DNA of 64,000 bases from Bacillota bacterium. Its GTDB lineage: Bacteria; Bacillota; Clostridia; DSM-8532. This document shows positions 50,449-59,471 of the stretch, piece by piece. Position 1 is the first letter of the stretch. Each line of letters starts with the position of its first letter. Both the position numbers and the translations under genes were made by a program. The stretch covers positions 1-64,000 of the forward strand of contig JAEZJF010000018.1 of NCBI GenBank assembly GCA_023415825.1. Direction: 5' to 3'. A model generated the notes under the pieces. The model made no database searches and had not been told where the DNA came from. It worked only from the letters and a program-made list of their open reading frames with translations.

Positions 50449-51654
50449 ATGTTTTGTCCACAATGCGGAACAAAGAATGAAACCAGCAACCACTTTTGTG
50501 TAAACTGTGGTGGAGCGCTCAACCATAGCACAAATCCAAGCAATCAAACACCCGTGCCGAAAGCGTCAGAACGAAAAACTAGCCCTTTAAAACCAGGAAA
50601 GCCTTTAAAGATCGTCCTGGCTGTTGTGGCAAGCCTTCTGGTGGCTTTTGTCGTGTGGATTGCTTTAAGCGACGATGATACCACTGACATCGACACGAAA
50701 AGCAAGCTTGCCGATTCAGTAAAATCCGAAACAGACTCGGATCAGGGAGGCAATAACCCCGTGAAACATACAGACGAAAGCCCTTCCGATAATAAAAATG
50801 CCGATCAAATGACCATTGATGAATTAACAGCACTTGTGCAGCAAAGCAAGTCTGCAACAGTTGAACTTGTTCGCGATCAGAATAGCAAGCAATCCCTAAA
50901 TACGGATGAAGATGAGGCTCTAGCCATGCTAAAAGCACTAGACTTTGAAAAATTTAAGCAAGACTTCGTTCCATCCAATTTTCAATCCATCGACTATCCT
51001 TTTCATTTTCTTCCTGAATACAGACTGACGTTTGACACTGGCGTATCCTATACCATCATGCAGGATAATGACGGTGAGACCAGAATGGCAATAATAAAAT
51101 TTGATAACAACTCAACCTATTGGTCTGCCTCTGAACTTATCTATCGTCGCACCAATGTAATCCAAACGACGCTCATGGATGATTTTTCAAACATGCATAT
51201 TTTCTGTACTGCCAGCGATGAAAAGACAGCCATGAACAATGTTCTTAACCATGGCCTGGTTTACTCCTTTATATTGGATTACTTTACCGGTTTAGGTTAT
51301 GGGTTCGAAGGAGAAGGCATTTATAAGGTAGAGGATATTCTCATAGGCGATATGCCAGAAACAGATCCAAACCTGCATTGGGCCATGATTCAGTACAGCT
51401 TGAAGCCTTCCCAGGAGGGAACTCTTCCCGACAATATGAACATCTACATGGAAGACGGCTGGATCAGAGGTGGCTATGTATTGGCTGCAATATGGAACGA
51501 GTCGCGCCCTGCAGGTGTCAGAAGCTATCTGCTTGGTTTGACTCCGTTTGAGTATAATGTCAATGGCACCTCAGAAGCCGAAGCTGCACTGATGCTTTAT
51601 GAGCAATCTTTTATTAAAAACCCGCATTTTCCACATCCTGCTTCCACGGAATAG
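50449..51654 (+). CDS. Zinc-ribbon membrane protein of unknown function
   Basis: A 401-residue protein with an N-terminal zinc ribbon (MFCPQCGTKN and HFCVNCGGAL), a disordered linker, one membrane helix at about residues 47-66 (IVLAVVASLLVAFVVWIAL), an acidic Asp/Ser-rich spacer and an extracellular domain of about 270 residues. This layout is common in clostridial envelope proteins, but no function is assigned. ATG 50449 follows AGGAGG. Its 3' end overlaps the 3' end of the convergent ribokinase gene by 41 bases. Confidence 0.8.
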   Translation: MFCPQCGTKNETSNHFCVNCGGALNHSTNPSNQTPVPKASERKTSPLKPGKPLKIVLAVVASLLVAFVVWIALSDDDTTDIDTKSKLADSVKSETDSDQGGNNPVKHTDESPSDNKNADQMTIDELTALVQQSKSATVELVRDQNSKQSLNTDEDEALAMLKALDFEKFKQDFVPSNFQSIDYPFHFLPEYRLTFDTGVSYTIMQDNDGETRMAIIKFDNNSTYWSASELIYRRTNVIQTTLMDDFSNMHIFCTASDEKTAMNNVLNHGLVYSFILDYFTGLGYGFEGEGIYKVEDILIGDMPETDPNLHWAMIQYSLKPSQEGTLPDNMNIYMEDGWIRGGYVLAAIWNESRPAGVRSYLLGLTPFEYNVNGTSEAEAALMLYEQSFIKNPHFPHPASTE

Positions 51655-52498
51655 AATCAACTGCTCCTTTTTTTGATACTGCCAAGGATGAGGCCAAGGA
51701 TGCTATATGTATGGCTTCTTCTGGGTGTTTTCCATTTATTAGATTTGCCAGGAAATATCCGGTGAAGGTGTCCCCTGCAGCCGTTGTATCCACTACCGGA
51801 ACCTTATATACACCATGGTTGTAGCGTGCATCCTTATCCGCGTAAATGACCCCGGAACGCCCTAAAGTAAGCACTATTTTCGACTTTGGATACATTTTAA
51901 GCATCGTATCAAGAATCACATCCGGTTGCTTTTCGCCTGTGATTTGTTCTCCTTCTATTTCGTTTAGAAGGAATATAGACACTTTATGTAAATCACAATT
52001 TTTTATCTTTTCATGAAAGGGTGACGGATTAAGCGCAATCAGCATTTCCATATTTGCTGCTCTCTCAATCATATAATCCAGTAAATTTACTTCGTTTTGC
52101 AGGAGAAGCCAATCGCCTTTTTGAAAGCTTGAGAAAACCTGATCAACATAGGCTTTCTCATTTTTTTGGTTGGCTCCTCCATAGAGTACAATACTATTTT
52201 GTCCACTTGCTGATACTTGAATGATTGCATGGCCGCTATGTCCCTCAATATTACGGATGTTGCCTGTATTTATCCCGTTCTGTCTGCAGACTTCCAGTAG
52301 TTCTTCTCCATCCGAGCCAATCATACCGGCGTGAAATACATGGGCTCCGGCTCTTGCTAATGCCACTGATTGATTCAACCCTTTACCACCGCAAAAAATT
52401 TCTAAGCTTGTAGAAGAAATGGTTTCTCCCGGCTGAACAATATGATCAACTGAATATACATTATCAAGATTGAGAGAGCCATAGTTCAAAATGCGCAC
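51614..52498 (-). CDS. rbsK: Ribokinase (PfkB family)
   Basis: A 294-residue PfkB-family sugar kinase. The substrate motif is FCGGKGLNQSVALARAG near residue 35, and the ATP/anion-hole motif is VVDTTAAGDTFTGYF near residue 237, both close to ribokinase. It would phosphorylate ribose (or a related pentose) released by the nucleoside hydrolase of the same leftward operon. It is the last gene, 46 bases after the second permease. Deoxyribose or another pentose remains possible. Confidence 0.88.
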   Translation of the reverse strand: MRILNYGSLNLDNVYSVDHIVQPGETISSTSLEIFCGGKGLNQSVALARAGAHVFHAGMIGSDGEELLEVCRQNGINTGNIRNIEGHSGHAIIQVSASGQNSIVLYGGANQKNEKAYVDQVFSSFQKGDWLLLQNEVNLLDYMIERAANMEMLIALNPSPFHEKIKNCDLHKVSIFLLNEIEGEQITGEKQPDVILDTMLKMYPKSKIVLTLGRSGVIYADKDARYNHGVYKVPVVDTTAAGDTFTGYFLANLINGKHPEEAIHIASLASSLAVSKKGAVDSIPWKQDVENAGF

Positions 52499-52544
52499 AG
52501 CTATTTCCTCCTATTCGAAACTAAAATTTGGAGATGTACTAGAC

Positions 52545-53387
52545 TTATCCCTTCACACCGCTGCTGAGAACCCCCTGTACAAAGTACTTCTGGAATGGGA
52601 GAAAGAGAGCGATTGGAATTAAAGCCGATATGATAGAACCTGCATATAAGCATGACCAAAGAGTTCCCCTCTCCAGCTTGAAGGAGGAGAGTGCAATCTG
52701 AATCGTTCTAATCTCCTTGTCACGCGCAACCAGCAGTGGCCATAAATAGGCATTCCACTGATCCATAAAAATCATCAAGCCTGCTGTTATAGTAACCGGA
52801 ATTGATGAAGGCATAATGATCTTGCCATACACCGTCAGCCAGGAAGCGCCATCAATCCTTGCAGCCTCAATAAGACTTGGCGGGATATCTTTAAAGAACT
52901 GTGTAAACAGAAATAGAACCAATCCGCTTGCAATACCCGGAACAATCATTGCAAGACGTGTGTCTACCCACCCAAACTTGTTAACCACATTATAAAGTGG
53001 TATGGCAATGGATTCAAATGGCACCATAAAAGAGACGATGAATAACGAAAAAATCGCGGACTTGAATTTAAAGTTAAATGTGGCAAAAGAAAATGCTGCA
53101 ATACTATTGACTATACAACTAGCCGGAACAATAATGGCAATTAACCAAATCGTATTTAGTATTGGTTTTAAGAAATTGAAGTCCTTAAATATAGTGATAT
53201 AGGATTCCAATGTAAATTTTACAGGAATAAAAGTATTTATCGATAATGGGGTTGTGTATTTATACAGCTCGGTATCCGTTCTAAGGGACGCCGATATGGC
53301 CCAGAGAAGAGGAAACAGCGCTGCTATTGCAATGACGCAAAGGACTAAGTAAAGTAATATTTTTGTCACTATTGAAAACTCTTTCAT
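52545..53387 (-). CDS. ABC transporter permease (MalG type, nucleoside operon)
   Basis: A 280-residue CUT1 permease. The EAA loop is IEAARIDGASWLTVYGKIIMP, and the C-terminus is QGVLSSGVKG. The ATG at 53387 is chosen; the alternative at 53414 overlaps the partner gene by 26 bases and lacks a ribosome binding site. It pairs with the preceding permease to import what the operon's lipoprotein binds, presumably a nucleoside or ribosyl compound. The use of a CUT1 system rather than the usual BmpA-type nucleoside importer is unusual. Confidence 0.88.
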   Translation of the reverse strand: MKEFSIVTKILLYLVLCVIAIAALFPLLWAISASLRTDTELYKYTTPLSINTFIPVKFTLESYITIFKDFNFLKPILNTIWLIAIIVPASCIVNSIAAFSFATFNFKFKSAIFSLFIVSFMVPFESIAIPLYNVVNKFGWVDTRLAMIVPGIASGLVLFLFTQFFKDIPPSLIEAARIDGASWLTVYGKIIMPSSIPVTITAGLMIFMDQWNAYLWPLLVARDKEIRTIQIALSSFKLERGTLWSCLYAGSIISALIPIALFLPFQKYFVQGVLSSGVKG

Positions 53388-53388
53388 A

Positions 53389-54237
53389 TTACGCCACACC
53401 CTCTTCCTTCTCATTTAGAAACTTAAACTGTACGATACAAATGCAGATTATTAATAAAAGTAATACTGTAACAAGAGCAGCAGCTCGTGATTCATTTGAG
53501 TATCTAAAAGCAGATTTATAGGCCTCATACATCAGTACATTGGTACTACCCTGCGGACCGCCTTCTGTTACCATCTGCATCGGTGCGAACATCAACACAT
53601 TTGCCGTGGTATTTGCAACAAGTACAAACAGGATAACTTTTTTGATAAGCGGTATTGTAATCCTAAAAACCGTTGTAAAAAACCCGGCTCCATCTATCTT
53701 CGCCGACTCATAAATAGAGGCATCTATATTTTTTAGCCCAGCCAGCAGAAACATCATCCAATAACCGCAGCCTTTCCATGTCGCAAGTACGATAATGCAT
53801 AACAAAGCCTGCCGTTTGTCTGTAAAAAAGCCCTGAGCTTCGATTCCAAAAACATTCAATATACTGTTTATCACACCGTTATTATAACTGAACATTAAAC
53901 TCCAAATTAAAGTTGCCACAGCGAGTGATGTAGTAAAAGGTAGGTAGAAAATCGTACGAAAAATCGTTATTCCTTTAAGCTTAAGATTCACAAGCATGGC
54001 GAGGCAAAATGATATGAAGATCTGCAAAGGAATGATAATAATATTAAATTTAAGTGTAACAAATAAGGAATTCCAAAAAGCTGAATCACTAAAAAGGGTA
54101 TTATAAGCACTAAGACTAAATTGTCCATTATCAAGAAAGCCCTGCACCAATGTCTGAATAATCGGACCAATTTTGAAAATACAGATTAGAATAAACGCAG
54201 GAAGAAGAAGTATATACGGGATCACCTTTTTAAGCAA
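53389..54237 (-). CDS. ABC transporter permease (MalF type, nucleoside operon)
   Basis: A 282-residue CUT1 permease with about six membrane helices. The EAA loop is YESAKIDGAGFFTTVFRITIP, and VTEGGPQGSTNVLMYEAY follows. It stands directly after the lipoprotein gene, separated by a 30-base perfect palindrome. Its stop codon lies immediately next to the start of the second permease. Confidence 0.9.
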   Translation of the reverse strand: MLKKVIPYILLLPAFILICIFKIGPIIQTLVQGFLDNGQFSLSAYNTLFSDSAFWNSLFVTLKFNIIIIPLQIFISFCLAMLVNLKLKGITIFRTIFYLPFTTSLAVATLIWSLMFSYNNGVINSILNVFGIEAQGFFTDKRQALLCIIVLATWKGCGYWMMFLLAGLKNIDASIYESAKIDGAGFFTTVFRITIPLIKKVILFVLVANTTANVLMFAPMQMVTEGGPQGSTNVLMYEAYKSAFRYSNESRAAALVTVLLLLIICICIVQFKFLNEKEEGVA

Positions 54238-54282
54238 AATAATTTCTCCCCTCTATCCCATTACATATACACACAAGGATTT

Positions 54283-54312
54283 TGAATAAGGCTGGATATC
54301 CAGCCTTATTCA
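54283..54312 (-). other. 30-base perfect palindrome between binding protein and permease
   Basis: TGAATAAGGCTGGAT is followed directly by its exact reverse complement. As RNA it gives a hairpin of at least 12 bp. No T-run follows leftward, so it probably stabilises the binding-protein message or lets only part of transcription through. Confidence 0.8.
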
Positions 54313-54323
54313 TAACTCTGTAA

Positions 54324-55679
54324 TTATTTATAGGCTTTCACTGCCGTATTGAATTGGTTAATTGCATTTGTTACCGAAGATTTAACGTCCGTGCCATTGC
54401 GTATATCTTCCCAAAGGTTGTCCATAATCGTGCTGTATTCATTATAAGCAGGTGTAACGGCTCTTGTAACTGCAGTGTTCATCGCTTCGAAAGCACCAAT
54501 TTTCAGATATCCTTTTGCTGACTCATCAGCCATGATTTTCTCAAGGACACTGTTTCTTGAGGGCATTTCTCCACGAATTTGAAGCCACATATCATTGCCT
54601 TCGCCAAGCGACAGGAATTTAATAAACTCAGCAGCCTCATCGGGGTTTTTGGAAGCTTTATTAATTCCAAATCCCCAGGATCCTGTTGCTGATCCAACAG
54701 AATTTTCAAATCCCTTAAAAGCAGGAAGGTAAGTATATCCGTAATGATTCATACCGTTTGCGTCGCAATTGGTCCCGATATATGATGCACCTATCATGAA
54801 AACAAGTTTATCCGAATAGAAGTAGTTTGGCAGTTCATCAGCAGGAATTCCTCTTGTAGCAAGACCTGATTTTACCATATCCTGGTACCATGTAAGAGAG
54901 GATATCCAGGGTTCACTGTCGAGAACACCCTCAAGAGTTAAACCACCTTCTCCGATATTAAGGCCACCCCGGCTGTTTGCCAATGGATTCATTTGGTAAA
55001 CACGACTTACCTGTTGAAAGTCCAAACCAAATATGCCATTTTTACCATCTGGATTTACAACCTTTAAAACCTCTTTCGCCAAATCAGCAACCTCTTCATA
55101 TGTAAGCCGGTTGTTGGCGTCATTGTCACGGATGGTAACACCTGCCTGCTTGAGCAGATCTGTATTATACCACAGTACTTGCGCTGAAGATGTAAGCGGT
55201 GGAGAGTAGAACTCATTATTCCATGTACCTGCATCAACAGATGCCTTTGTCAATTCAGAAAGCTCAGCCTCTTTAAAATACTTTGACATAGGAAGCAGAT
55301 ACCCACGGGAAGCATATGCCGCAACCAGCGGGGAATCAACTGTAATAACATCATAATCGGCAGATCCTGAAGCAATTTTAACTTCAATAACCTCCATAAG
55401 ATCCTTATAAGCGTAATGCTCGCCTATAACCTTAACGCCTGTCTTTTCATAATATTTTTCTAACACAGGAACCATAAGGCCTTCCCAGCTCTTTTCTCCA
55501 ACACCCGGTGCCAGCCAATAAATTTCTTTTGGTTTTGCTGGTTCATTTCCTGCTCCACTGGTAGCTGTTGGAGTAGCTGTTGATGGATTCTGAGATTCTG
55601 ATGGTTTTGCAGTGCCGCAGCCTACGAGGGTACCTGCGATCATTGCCACAATAATCAATAGGGACAATAACCTTTTCAT
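54324..55679 (-). CDS. ABC transporter solute-binding lipoprotein (nucleoside operon)
   Basis: A 451-residue family 1 extracellular binding protein. The lipoprotein signal ends TLVGC (Cys 21), followed by a Ser/Thr/Pro-rich linker and two lobes; SADYDVITVDSPLVAAYASRG and SWGFGINKASKNPDEAAEFI are typical. It is second in a leftward operon after a nucleoside hydrolase and before two permeases and a ribokinase, so a nucleoside or ribosylated compound is the likely ligand. The family mostly binds sugars, so a ribosyl glycoside would reconcile both facts. Confidence 0.88.
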   Translation of the reverse strand: MKRLLSLLIIVAMIAGTLVGCGTAKPSESQNPSTATPTATSGAGNEPAKPKEIYWLAPGVGEKSWEGLMVPVLEKYYEKTGVKVIGEHYAYKDLMEVIEVKIASGSADYDVITVDSPLVAAYASRGYLLPMSKYFKEAELSELTKASVDAGTWNNEFYSPPLTSSAQVLWYNTDLLKQAGVTIRDNDANNRLTYEEVADLAKEVLKVVNPDGKNGIFGLDFQQVSRVYQMNPLANSRGGLNIGEGGLTLEGVLDSEPWISSLTWYQDMVKSGLATRGIPADELPNYFYSDKLVFMIGASYIGTNCDANGMNHYGYTYLPAFKGFENSVGSATGSWGFGINKASKNPDEAAEFIKFLSLGEGNDMWLQIRGEMPSRNSVLEKIMADESAKGYLKIGAFEAMNTAVTRAVTPAYNEYSTIMDNLWEDIRNGTDVKSSVTNAINQFNTAVKAYK

Positions 55680-55744
55680 TTCTTACACCTTTCCCTTCAA
55701 AATTTTATTATTTCAGCATTTGCTGCAATAATCCTCAATCAAGA

Positions 55745-56686
55745 CTATTTTGTCAATTTTTCTACTAAATCCTGAAGAAGCCTGTCTCGCTTAATATAAT
55801 AGACATATCTGATAAAATGCCGGCTTTTATCAAACGCATATCTATGGTCATATTCGGGAATGGGGCTGTGCTCCAGCCTGTCCTCCATAAAATCGCCGTC
55901 GAGGAGCCAAGCAACTGCGGTCACATCCCAAATCACTCTGGTCCAGGTGGTACAGCCCCCTTCCTTTCCGGCTTCTGTTGTCCGTTCAACCAAATAATCA
56001 CAAAGGCTGTTTTTCCCGCGAAGCCAATATTCCAGCTCCGGGCCGCTTATGGTAAACCCTGAGACTACGCCAAGGCACGGTAAAAGAACCAGCGGAACCT
56101 CGCATCCAAAGACAACCCGGGCACCAGCAATATCCTGGTATAAATTGAATTCCCGGTTATGCGGCCAATGAAAAGCGTGACCTCCCAGCCAAATTAAGAC
56201 GATTCGATTTTTGATTTCCGGATTGAGGAGCAATGCTGACGCAACATTGGTAATGGCTCCAATTGCAATAACATACAGAGGGTGCTCTTCGCTGTAATTC
56301 ATTGCACGAGAAGCTAAATCCTCAGCGGCTTCTGAAATCACAGGCTCTGTCTCTGAAGGTAAATAAGATTGGGAGCCTCGATAGACACATTCCTTTAAAT
56401 CGTCCCGCCCCATAAGCGTCATGATGTTCATAATTTCAAGGTAGCTTTTTTCCATCCCATCTGCTGGGCTTGTAGATTTGTTATTGTGAAACGGAGCCGC
56501 ATAAATGGCTTTAAGGTTTAATTTCTTATCCGATTTGATTAAATAAGCAAGTGCAAACTGGTCATCAACTTCATTATAAGTATCTGTGTCAATGACAACA
56601 TCCACATATCCTGCCGGTTTACGAAGACGTTTCAGCAAATGTTCGTTCGTAATCAGATTCAATTCTTTGTCACTCAATTTAAGCAC
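55745..56686 (-). CDS. Inosine/uridine-preferring nucleoside hydrolase family protein
   Basis: A 313-residue hydrolase that cleaves the N-glycosidic bond of ribonucleosides. The metal-binding N-terminal motif is VVIDTDTYNEVDDQFAL, an expanded form of DTDPGxDD that occurs in one branch of the family. GAITNVASALLLNPEI and, toward the C-terminus, WTRVIWDVTAVAWLL (with the Ca2+-binding Asp) are also seen. It heads a leftward operon with an importer and ribokinase, together forming a complete path from outside nucleoside to ribose-5-P. A palindromic operator overlaps its transcription start. Confidence 0.87.
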   Translation of the reverse strand: MLKLSDKELNLITNEHLLKRLRKPAGYVDVVIDTDTYNEVDDQFALAYLIKSDKKLNLKAIYAAPFHNNKSTSPADGMEKSYLEIMNIMTLMGRDDLKECVYRGSQSYLPSETEPVISEAAEDLASRAMNYSEEHPLYVIAIGAITNVASALLLNPEIKNRIVLIWLGGHAFHWPHNREFNLYQDIAGARVVFGCEVPLVLLPCLGVVSGFTISGPELEYWLRGKNSLCDYLVERTTEAGKEGGCTTWTRVIWDVTAVAWLLDGDFMEDRLEHSPIPEYDHRYAFDKSRHFIRYVYYIKRDRLLQDLVEKLTK

Positions 56687-56750
56687 CTCTGTATCTTACT
56701 TTTTAACTTTGAATTTTAAAGAAACAGGGAATTGGCTTTAAAACGTAATT

Positions 56751-56762
56751 TGGAACGTTCCA
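56751..56762 (-). promoter_or_regulatory. LacI-type operator at the nucleoside operon promoter
   Basis: TGGAACGTTCCA is a perfect 12-bp palindrome with the central CG typical of LacI-family sites. It covers the expected +1 of the leftward promoter. The identical 12-mer occurs at 57991-58002. Confidence 0.85.
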
Positions 56763-56767
56763 CATTT

Positions 56768-56796
56768 ATTATGTTATGGTTTATGATATTTGTCAA
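56768..56796 (-). promoter_or_regulatory. Promoter of the nucleoside operon
   Basis: Leftward TTGACA (56791-56796) and CATAAT (56768-56773) are spaced 17 bases, with the operator directly downstream. Confidence 0.8.
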
Positions 56797-56850
56797 CACT
56801 TTTTTTGAGAGTATGCTAGCCAAAACTGAGCAATTAGCCATTATTACTAT

Positions 56851-56879
56851 TTGACAAAGTATCTATTAACAATTATAAT
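56851..56879 (+). promoter_or_regulatory. Promoter of the lacI-type regulator
   Basis: TTGACA (56851-56856) and TATAAT (56874-56879) are perfect consensus boxes with a 17-base spacer. Confidence 0.9.
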
Positions 56880-56885
56880 AGCTTT

Positions 56886-56897
56886 TGGAACGGTTTA
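56886..56897 (+). promoter_or_regulatory. Possible weak autoregulatory operator
   Basis: TGGAACGGTTTA keeps the left half of the TGGAACGTTCCA palindrome. It falls at the expected transcription start of the regulator gene, so weak autoregulation is possible. Confidence 0.45.
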
Positions 56898-56916
56898 TTC
56901 AAGGAGGACGATATTT

Positions 56917-57948
56917 GTGCGAGTAACTATTGTAGATATTGCAAAAGAAGCTGGCGTATCCAAAAGCACAGTCTCTCTTGTCATTAATAATTCAGAAAAT
57001 GTGAAGCTTGCAACGCGCTACAAGGTTCAGCAAGCCATAGATAAGCTGGGATATGTCCCTAATTTTGCCGCTCGAGAATTAACAACCAGTCGATCGCATA
57101 CATTAGGTATGATTTTTTTTACATCAAACCATCTGCAAAAGCCCTACGCCTTTTCGTCCGTTACCGAGACGCTATTCTATGATATTAGCAATAGTATTTA
57201 CAGTGCTCTGAAGGATACAAACTATACATTGCTTGTAGAGCGTTTTTCTCTGACCGGCAATTTAGACTCCATGCCATACCTCATAAAATCTCGCAGATTA
57301 TGCGGTGTTTTTCTAATCGGCGGACTGTTCACAAGTGATTTTATAAACGAACTGGAAAAATATGATCTGCCCATTGTAATAATAGGACGTAAATATGAGG
57401 GGCTTGATTCGGTTTCTGTAGATGCCGAAGAGGTTGGCAGCATGGGAATAACTTATCTGCTAAAGCAAAAATTTAAAAAGATTGCTTTTATAAATGGACC
57501 AGAAAGCAGTGTCAACTCTCAACAAAAACTAGCCGGTGTAGAAAATGCTCTTCGTAGCTCAGGCCTACCCTCAGATACGGTTGAAACTATTTTTTCCTCC
57601 AGCTACAGCGGGCAGGAAGGCTATGAAGCCTTTAGCAAACTGTGGAACAGCGGTTTTCACCCCGATGCCGTGTTTGGTGCCAGTGACGGCATTACATCAG
57701 GAATCATGCGTTTCCTCTATAATCAAAACATACGTGTGCCCGACGAAATTTCAGTATTAGGCTACGAGGATTCTCTTTTATCCGAATACTCTTCTCCAGC
57801 TTTAACCGTTGTGAATGCGCATAAGGAAATTATGGGAGAAGAGGCCTGCAAGATGATGATTAAGCGCATTAAAAAACCGCGTGCCAAGATCATGGAGCTC
57901 ATTATTCCACCCTCTTTAATTATTCGTGATTCTGTTAGGTCCAAGTAA
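56917..57948 (+). CDS. LacI-family transcriptional regulator
   Basis: A 343-residue repressor. The N-terminal DNA-binding domain begins VRVTIVDIAKEAGVSKSTVS and includes the hinge helix region (NFAARELTTSRSHTLG). The effector domain follows, with FGASDGITSGIMRFLYNQNI and ISVLGYEDSLLSEYSSPALT. The start is GTG 56917, 9 bases after AAGGAGG; the longer frame would begin in its own -35 box. It is divergent from the nucleoside operon, and the shared palindromes make it the likely regulator of that operon and of the FAD/alcohol dehydrogenase operon. Confidence 0.92.
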   Translation: MRVTIVDIAKEAGVSKSTVSLVINNSENVKLATRYKVQQAIDKLGYVPNFAARELTTSRSHTLGMIFFTSNHLQKPYAFSSVTETLFYDISNSIYSALKDTNYTLLVERFSLTGNLDSMPYLIKSRRLCGVFLIGGLFTSDFINELEKYDLPIVIIGRKYEGLDSVSVDAEEVGSMGITYLLKQKFKKIAFINGPESSVNSQQKLAGVENALRSSGLPSDTVETIFSSSYSGQEGYEAFSKLWNSGFHPDAVFGASDGITSGIMRFLYNQNIRVPDEISVLGYEDSLLSEYSSPALTVVNAHKEIMGEEACKMMIKRIKKPRAKIMELIIPPSLIIRDSVRSK

Positions 57949-57979
57949 GGTGGCATTTCCAGTCAATGCTTATTTTTTA

Positions 57980-58008
57980 TTGATTTTTATTGGAACGTTC
58001 CACATTAT
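57980..58008 (+). promoter_or_regulatory. Promoter of the FAD oxidoreductase/alcohol dehydrogenase operon
   Basis: TTGATT (57980-57985) and CATTAT (58003-58008) are spaced 17 bases, and the operator palindrome fills the spacer. Confidence 0.7.
57991..58002 (+). promoter_or_regulatory. LacI-type operator at the FAD/ADH operon promoter
   Basis: TGGAACGTTCCA, the exact copy of the site at 56751-56762, lies between the -35 and -10 boxes. Confidence 0.85.
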
Positions 58009-58067
58009 TAGGTTTCCAGAAAATATAAAACATTTATTGATCGATCATAGCGAAAGGAAAAATCATC

Positions 58068-59435
58068 ATGAAAATCAACTCATACAAATGTGATGTGGCA
58101 GTGGTTGGAGGAGGGCCCGCGGGCTTAACTGCTGCTCTTGCGGCAGCTCGTCAAGGTGCAAAGGTCATTCTTGCAGAACGGAATGGTTTTCTTGGAGGGA
58201 ATGCAGCAACCGGCTTACCCTTGCTCGGGTTTCTGGACAAGAACGGAAATCAAGTCATCCGTGGAATTGCACAGGAAATAATCGACCGTTTGGTCCAGCT
58301 AGGTGCATCTTTTGGCCACAACCGTTGCCCGATGCACAATTCTGTGACAATTGTCCATCCGGATATTTTTAAATATGTGGCTGTGGAAAAATGCCGGGAG
58401 GCCGGTGTGCAAGTTCTCCTACATTGTGAGCTGGCCTCTGTCAATGTGACAAATCGTCAAATAACAGGGTTATCTCTAATTGGTAAGGGCAATCGTATAG
58501 ACATCGAAACCAACATCGTCATTGATGCTACAGGGGATGGAGATGCTGCTTACCTGGCAGGCTGTTCCTATGAAAAAGGAAATCCCGAAACCGGCCTCAT
58601 GCAGCCGCCTACGTTAATGTTTTCTTTAGGCGGCTTTAATGAGGAACGTTTTTTTGAATATCTTGAAGCTCACCCGGAAGATTTACAGCCTGCGGAATCA
58701 ATGCATGTTGCTAAGGGATATAATGTTTCTTATTTCAAATCACACCCCAGCTATGTCTTCCTTGGTTTATACAGTCTGCTTAATCGCTTAAGAAAGGAAG
58801 GCAAGAATCCGCTTAAGCGTGATACTTTAATCTATATTAATTCAGTCAACCCCGGACAAATTTTTATTAACAGCACCCGGATTCACCATTTTGACGGCAC
58901 TGATATTGAAAATCTTACATACGGCGAAGAAGAGGGTATTATTCAAATTATGAAGCTTGTTGATTTTCTAAAGCGCGAGGTTCCCGGCTTTGAGAACTGC
59001 AACATTTCTTCAATAAACCCTTTAATTGGTGTTCGTGAAACACGTCGTTTTTCAGGCATACAACGCTTGACATCTGAATCTGTTATTGCGGGTTCTGTTC
59101 CTTCCGACACGATTGCCCTCGGTTCTTATAAAATTGATGTCCATAGCGGTTCGGATGACTCAACTCAATTAATAGATTTAGAGACACCCTATGGTATTCC
59201 TTTAGGGTGTCTTTTAAGTAATGAGATTGAAGGATTGCTTTTAAGCGGACGCTGCATATCAATGGACTCTATGACGCTTGCAAGTGTTCGGGTCATGCCA
59301 ACCTGTATGGCCATTGGTGAGGCCGCAGGGGTATGCGCCGCATTTGCGGTTAAGGATAATAAATTGCCAAGTCAAATTTCACCAGAGGAAGTGATTGCCC
59401 AACTGAAAAAAGACGGAGCAATTTTAAATGCTTAA
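58068..59435 (+). CDS. FAD-dependent oxidoreductase (FAD_oxidored family)
   Basis: A 455-residue flavoprotein. The FAD-binding Rossmann motif is VAVVGGGPAGLTAALAAARQ at residues 10-29, followed by RNGFLGGNAATGLPLLG. A second FAD contact is VIDATGDGDAAYLAG, and the C-terminal motif is LLLSGRCISMDSMTLASVRV. Related proteins in clostridia and Bacteroidetes accompany carbohydrate gene clusters, but their reactions are mostly unknown. It is the first gene of a two-gene operon with a zinc alcohol dehydrogenase and shares a LacI-type operator with the nucleoside operon, so it likely oxidises a product of that pathway. AAAGGAAA precedes the ATG. Confidence 0.85.
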   Translation: MKINSYKCDVAVVGGGPAGLTAALAAARQGAKVILAERNGFLGGNAATGLPLLGFLDKNGNQVIRGIAQEIIDRLVQLGASFGHNRCPMHNSVTIVHPDIFKYVAVEKCREAGVQVLLHCELASVNVTNRQITGLSLIGKGNRIDIETNIVIDATGDGDAAYLAGCSYEKGNPETGLMQPPTLMFSLGGFNEERFFEYLEAHPEDLQPAESMHVAKGYNVSYFKSHPSYVFLGLYSLLNRLRKEGKNPLKRDTLIYINSVNPGQIFINSTRIHHFDGTDIENLTYGEEEGIIQIMKLVDFLKREVPGFENCNISSINPLIGVRETRRFSGIQRLTSESVIAGSVPSDTIALGSYKIDVHSGSDDSTQLIDLETPYGIPLGCLLSNEIEGLLLSGRCISMDSMTLASVRVMPTCMAIGEAAGVCAAFAVKDNKLPSQISPEEVIAQLKKDGAILNA

Positions 59436-59471
59436 AAGAGCTTATTATAAATCTTTTAGGGGGTAACAACG

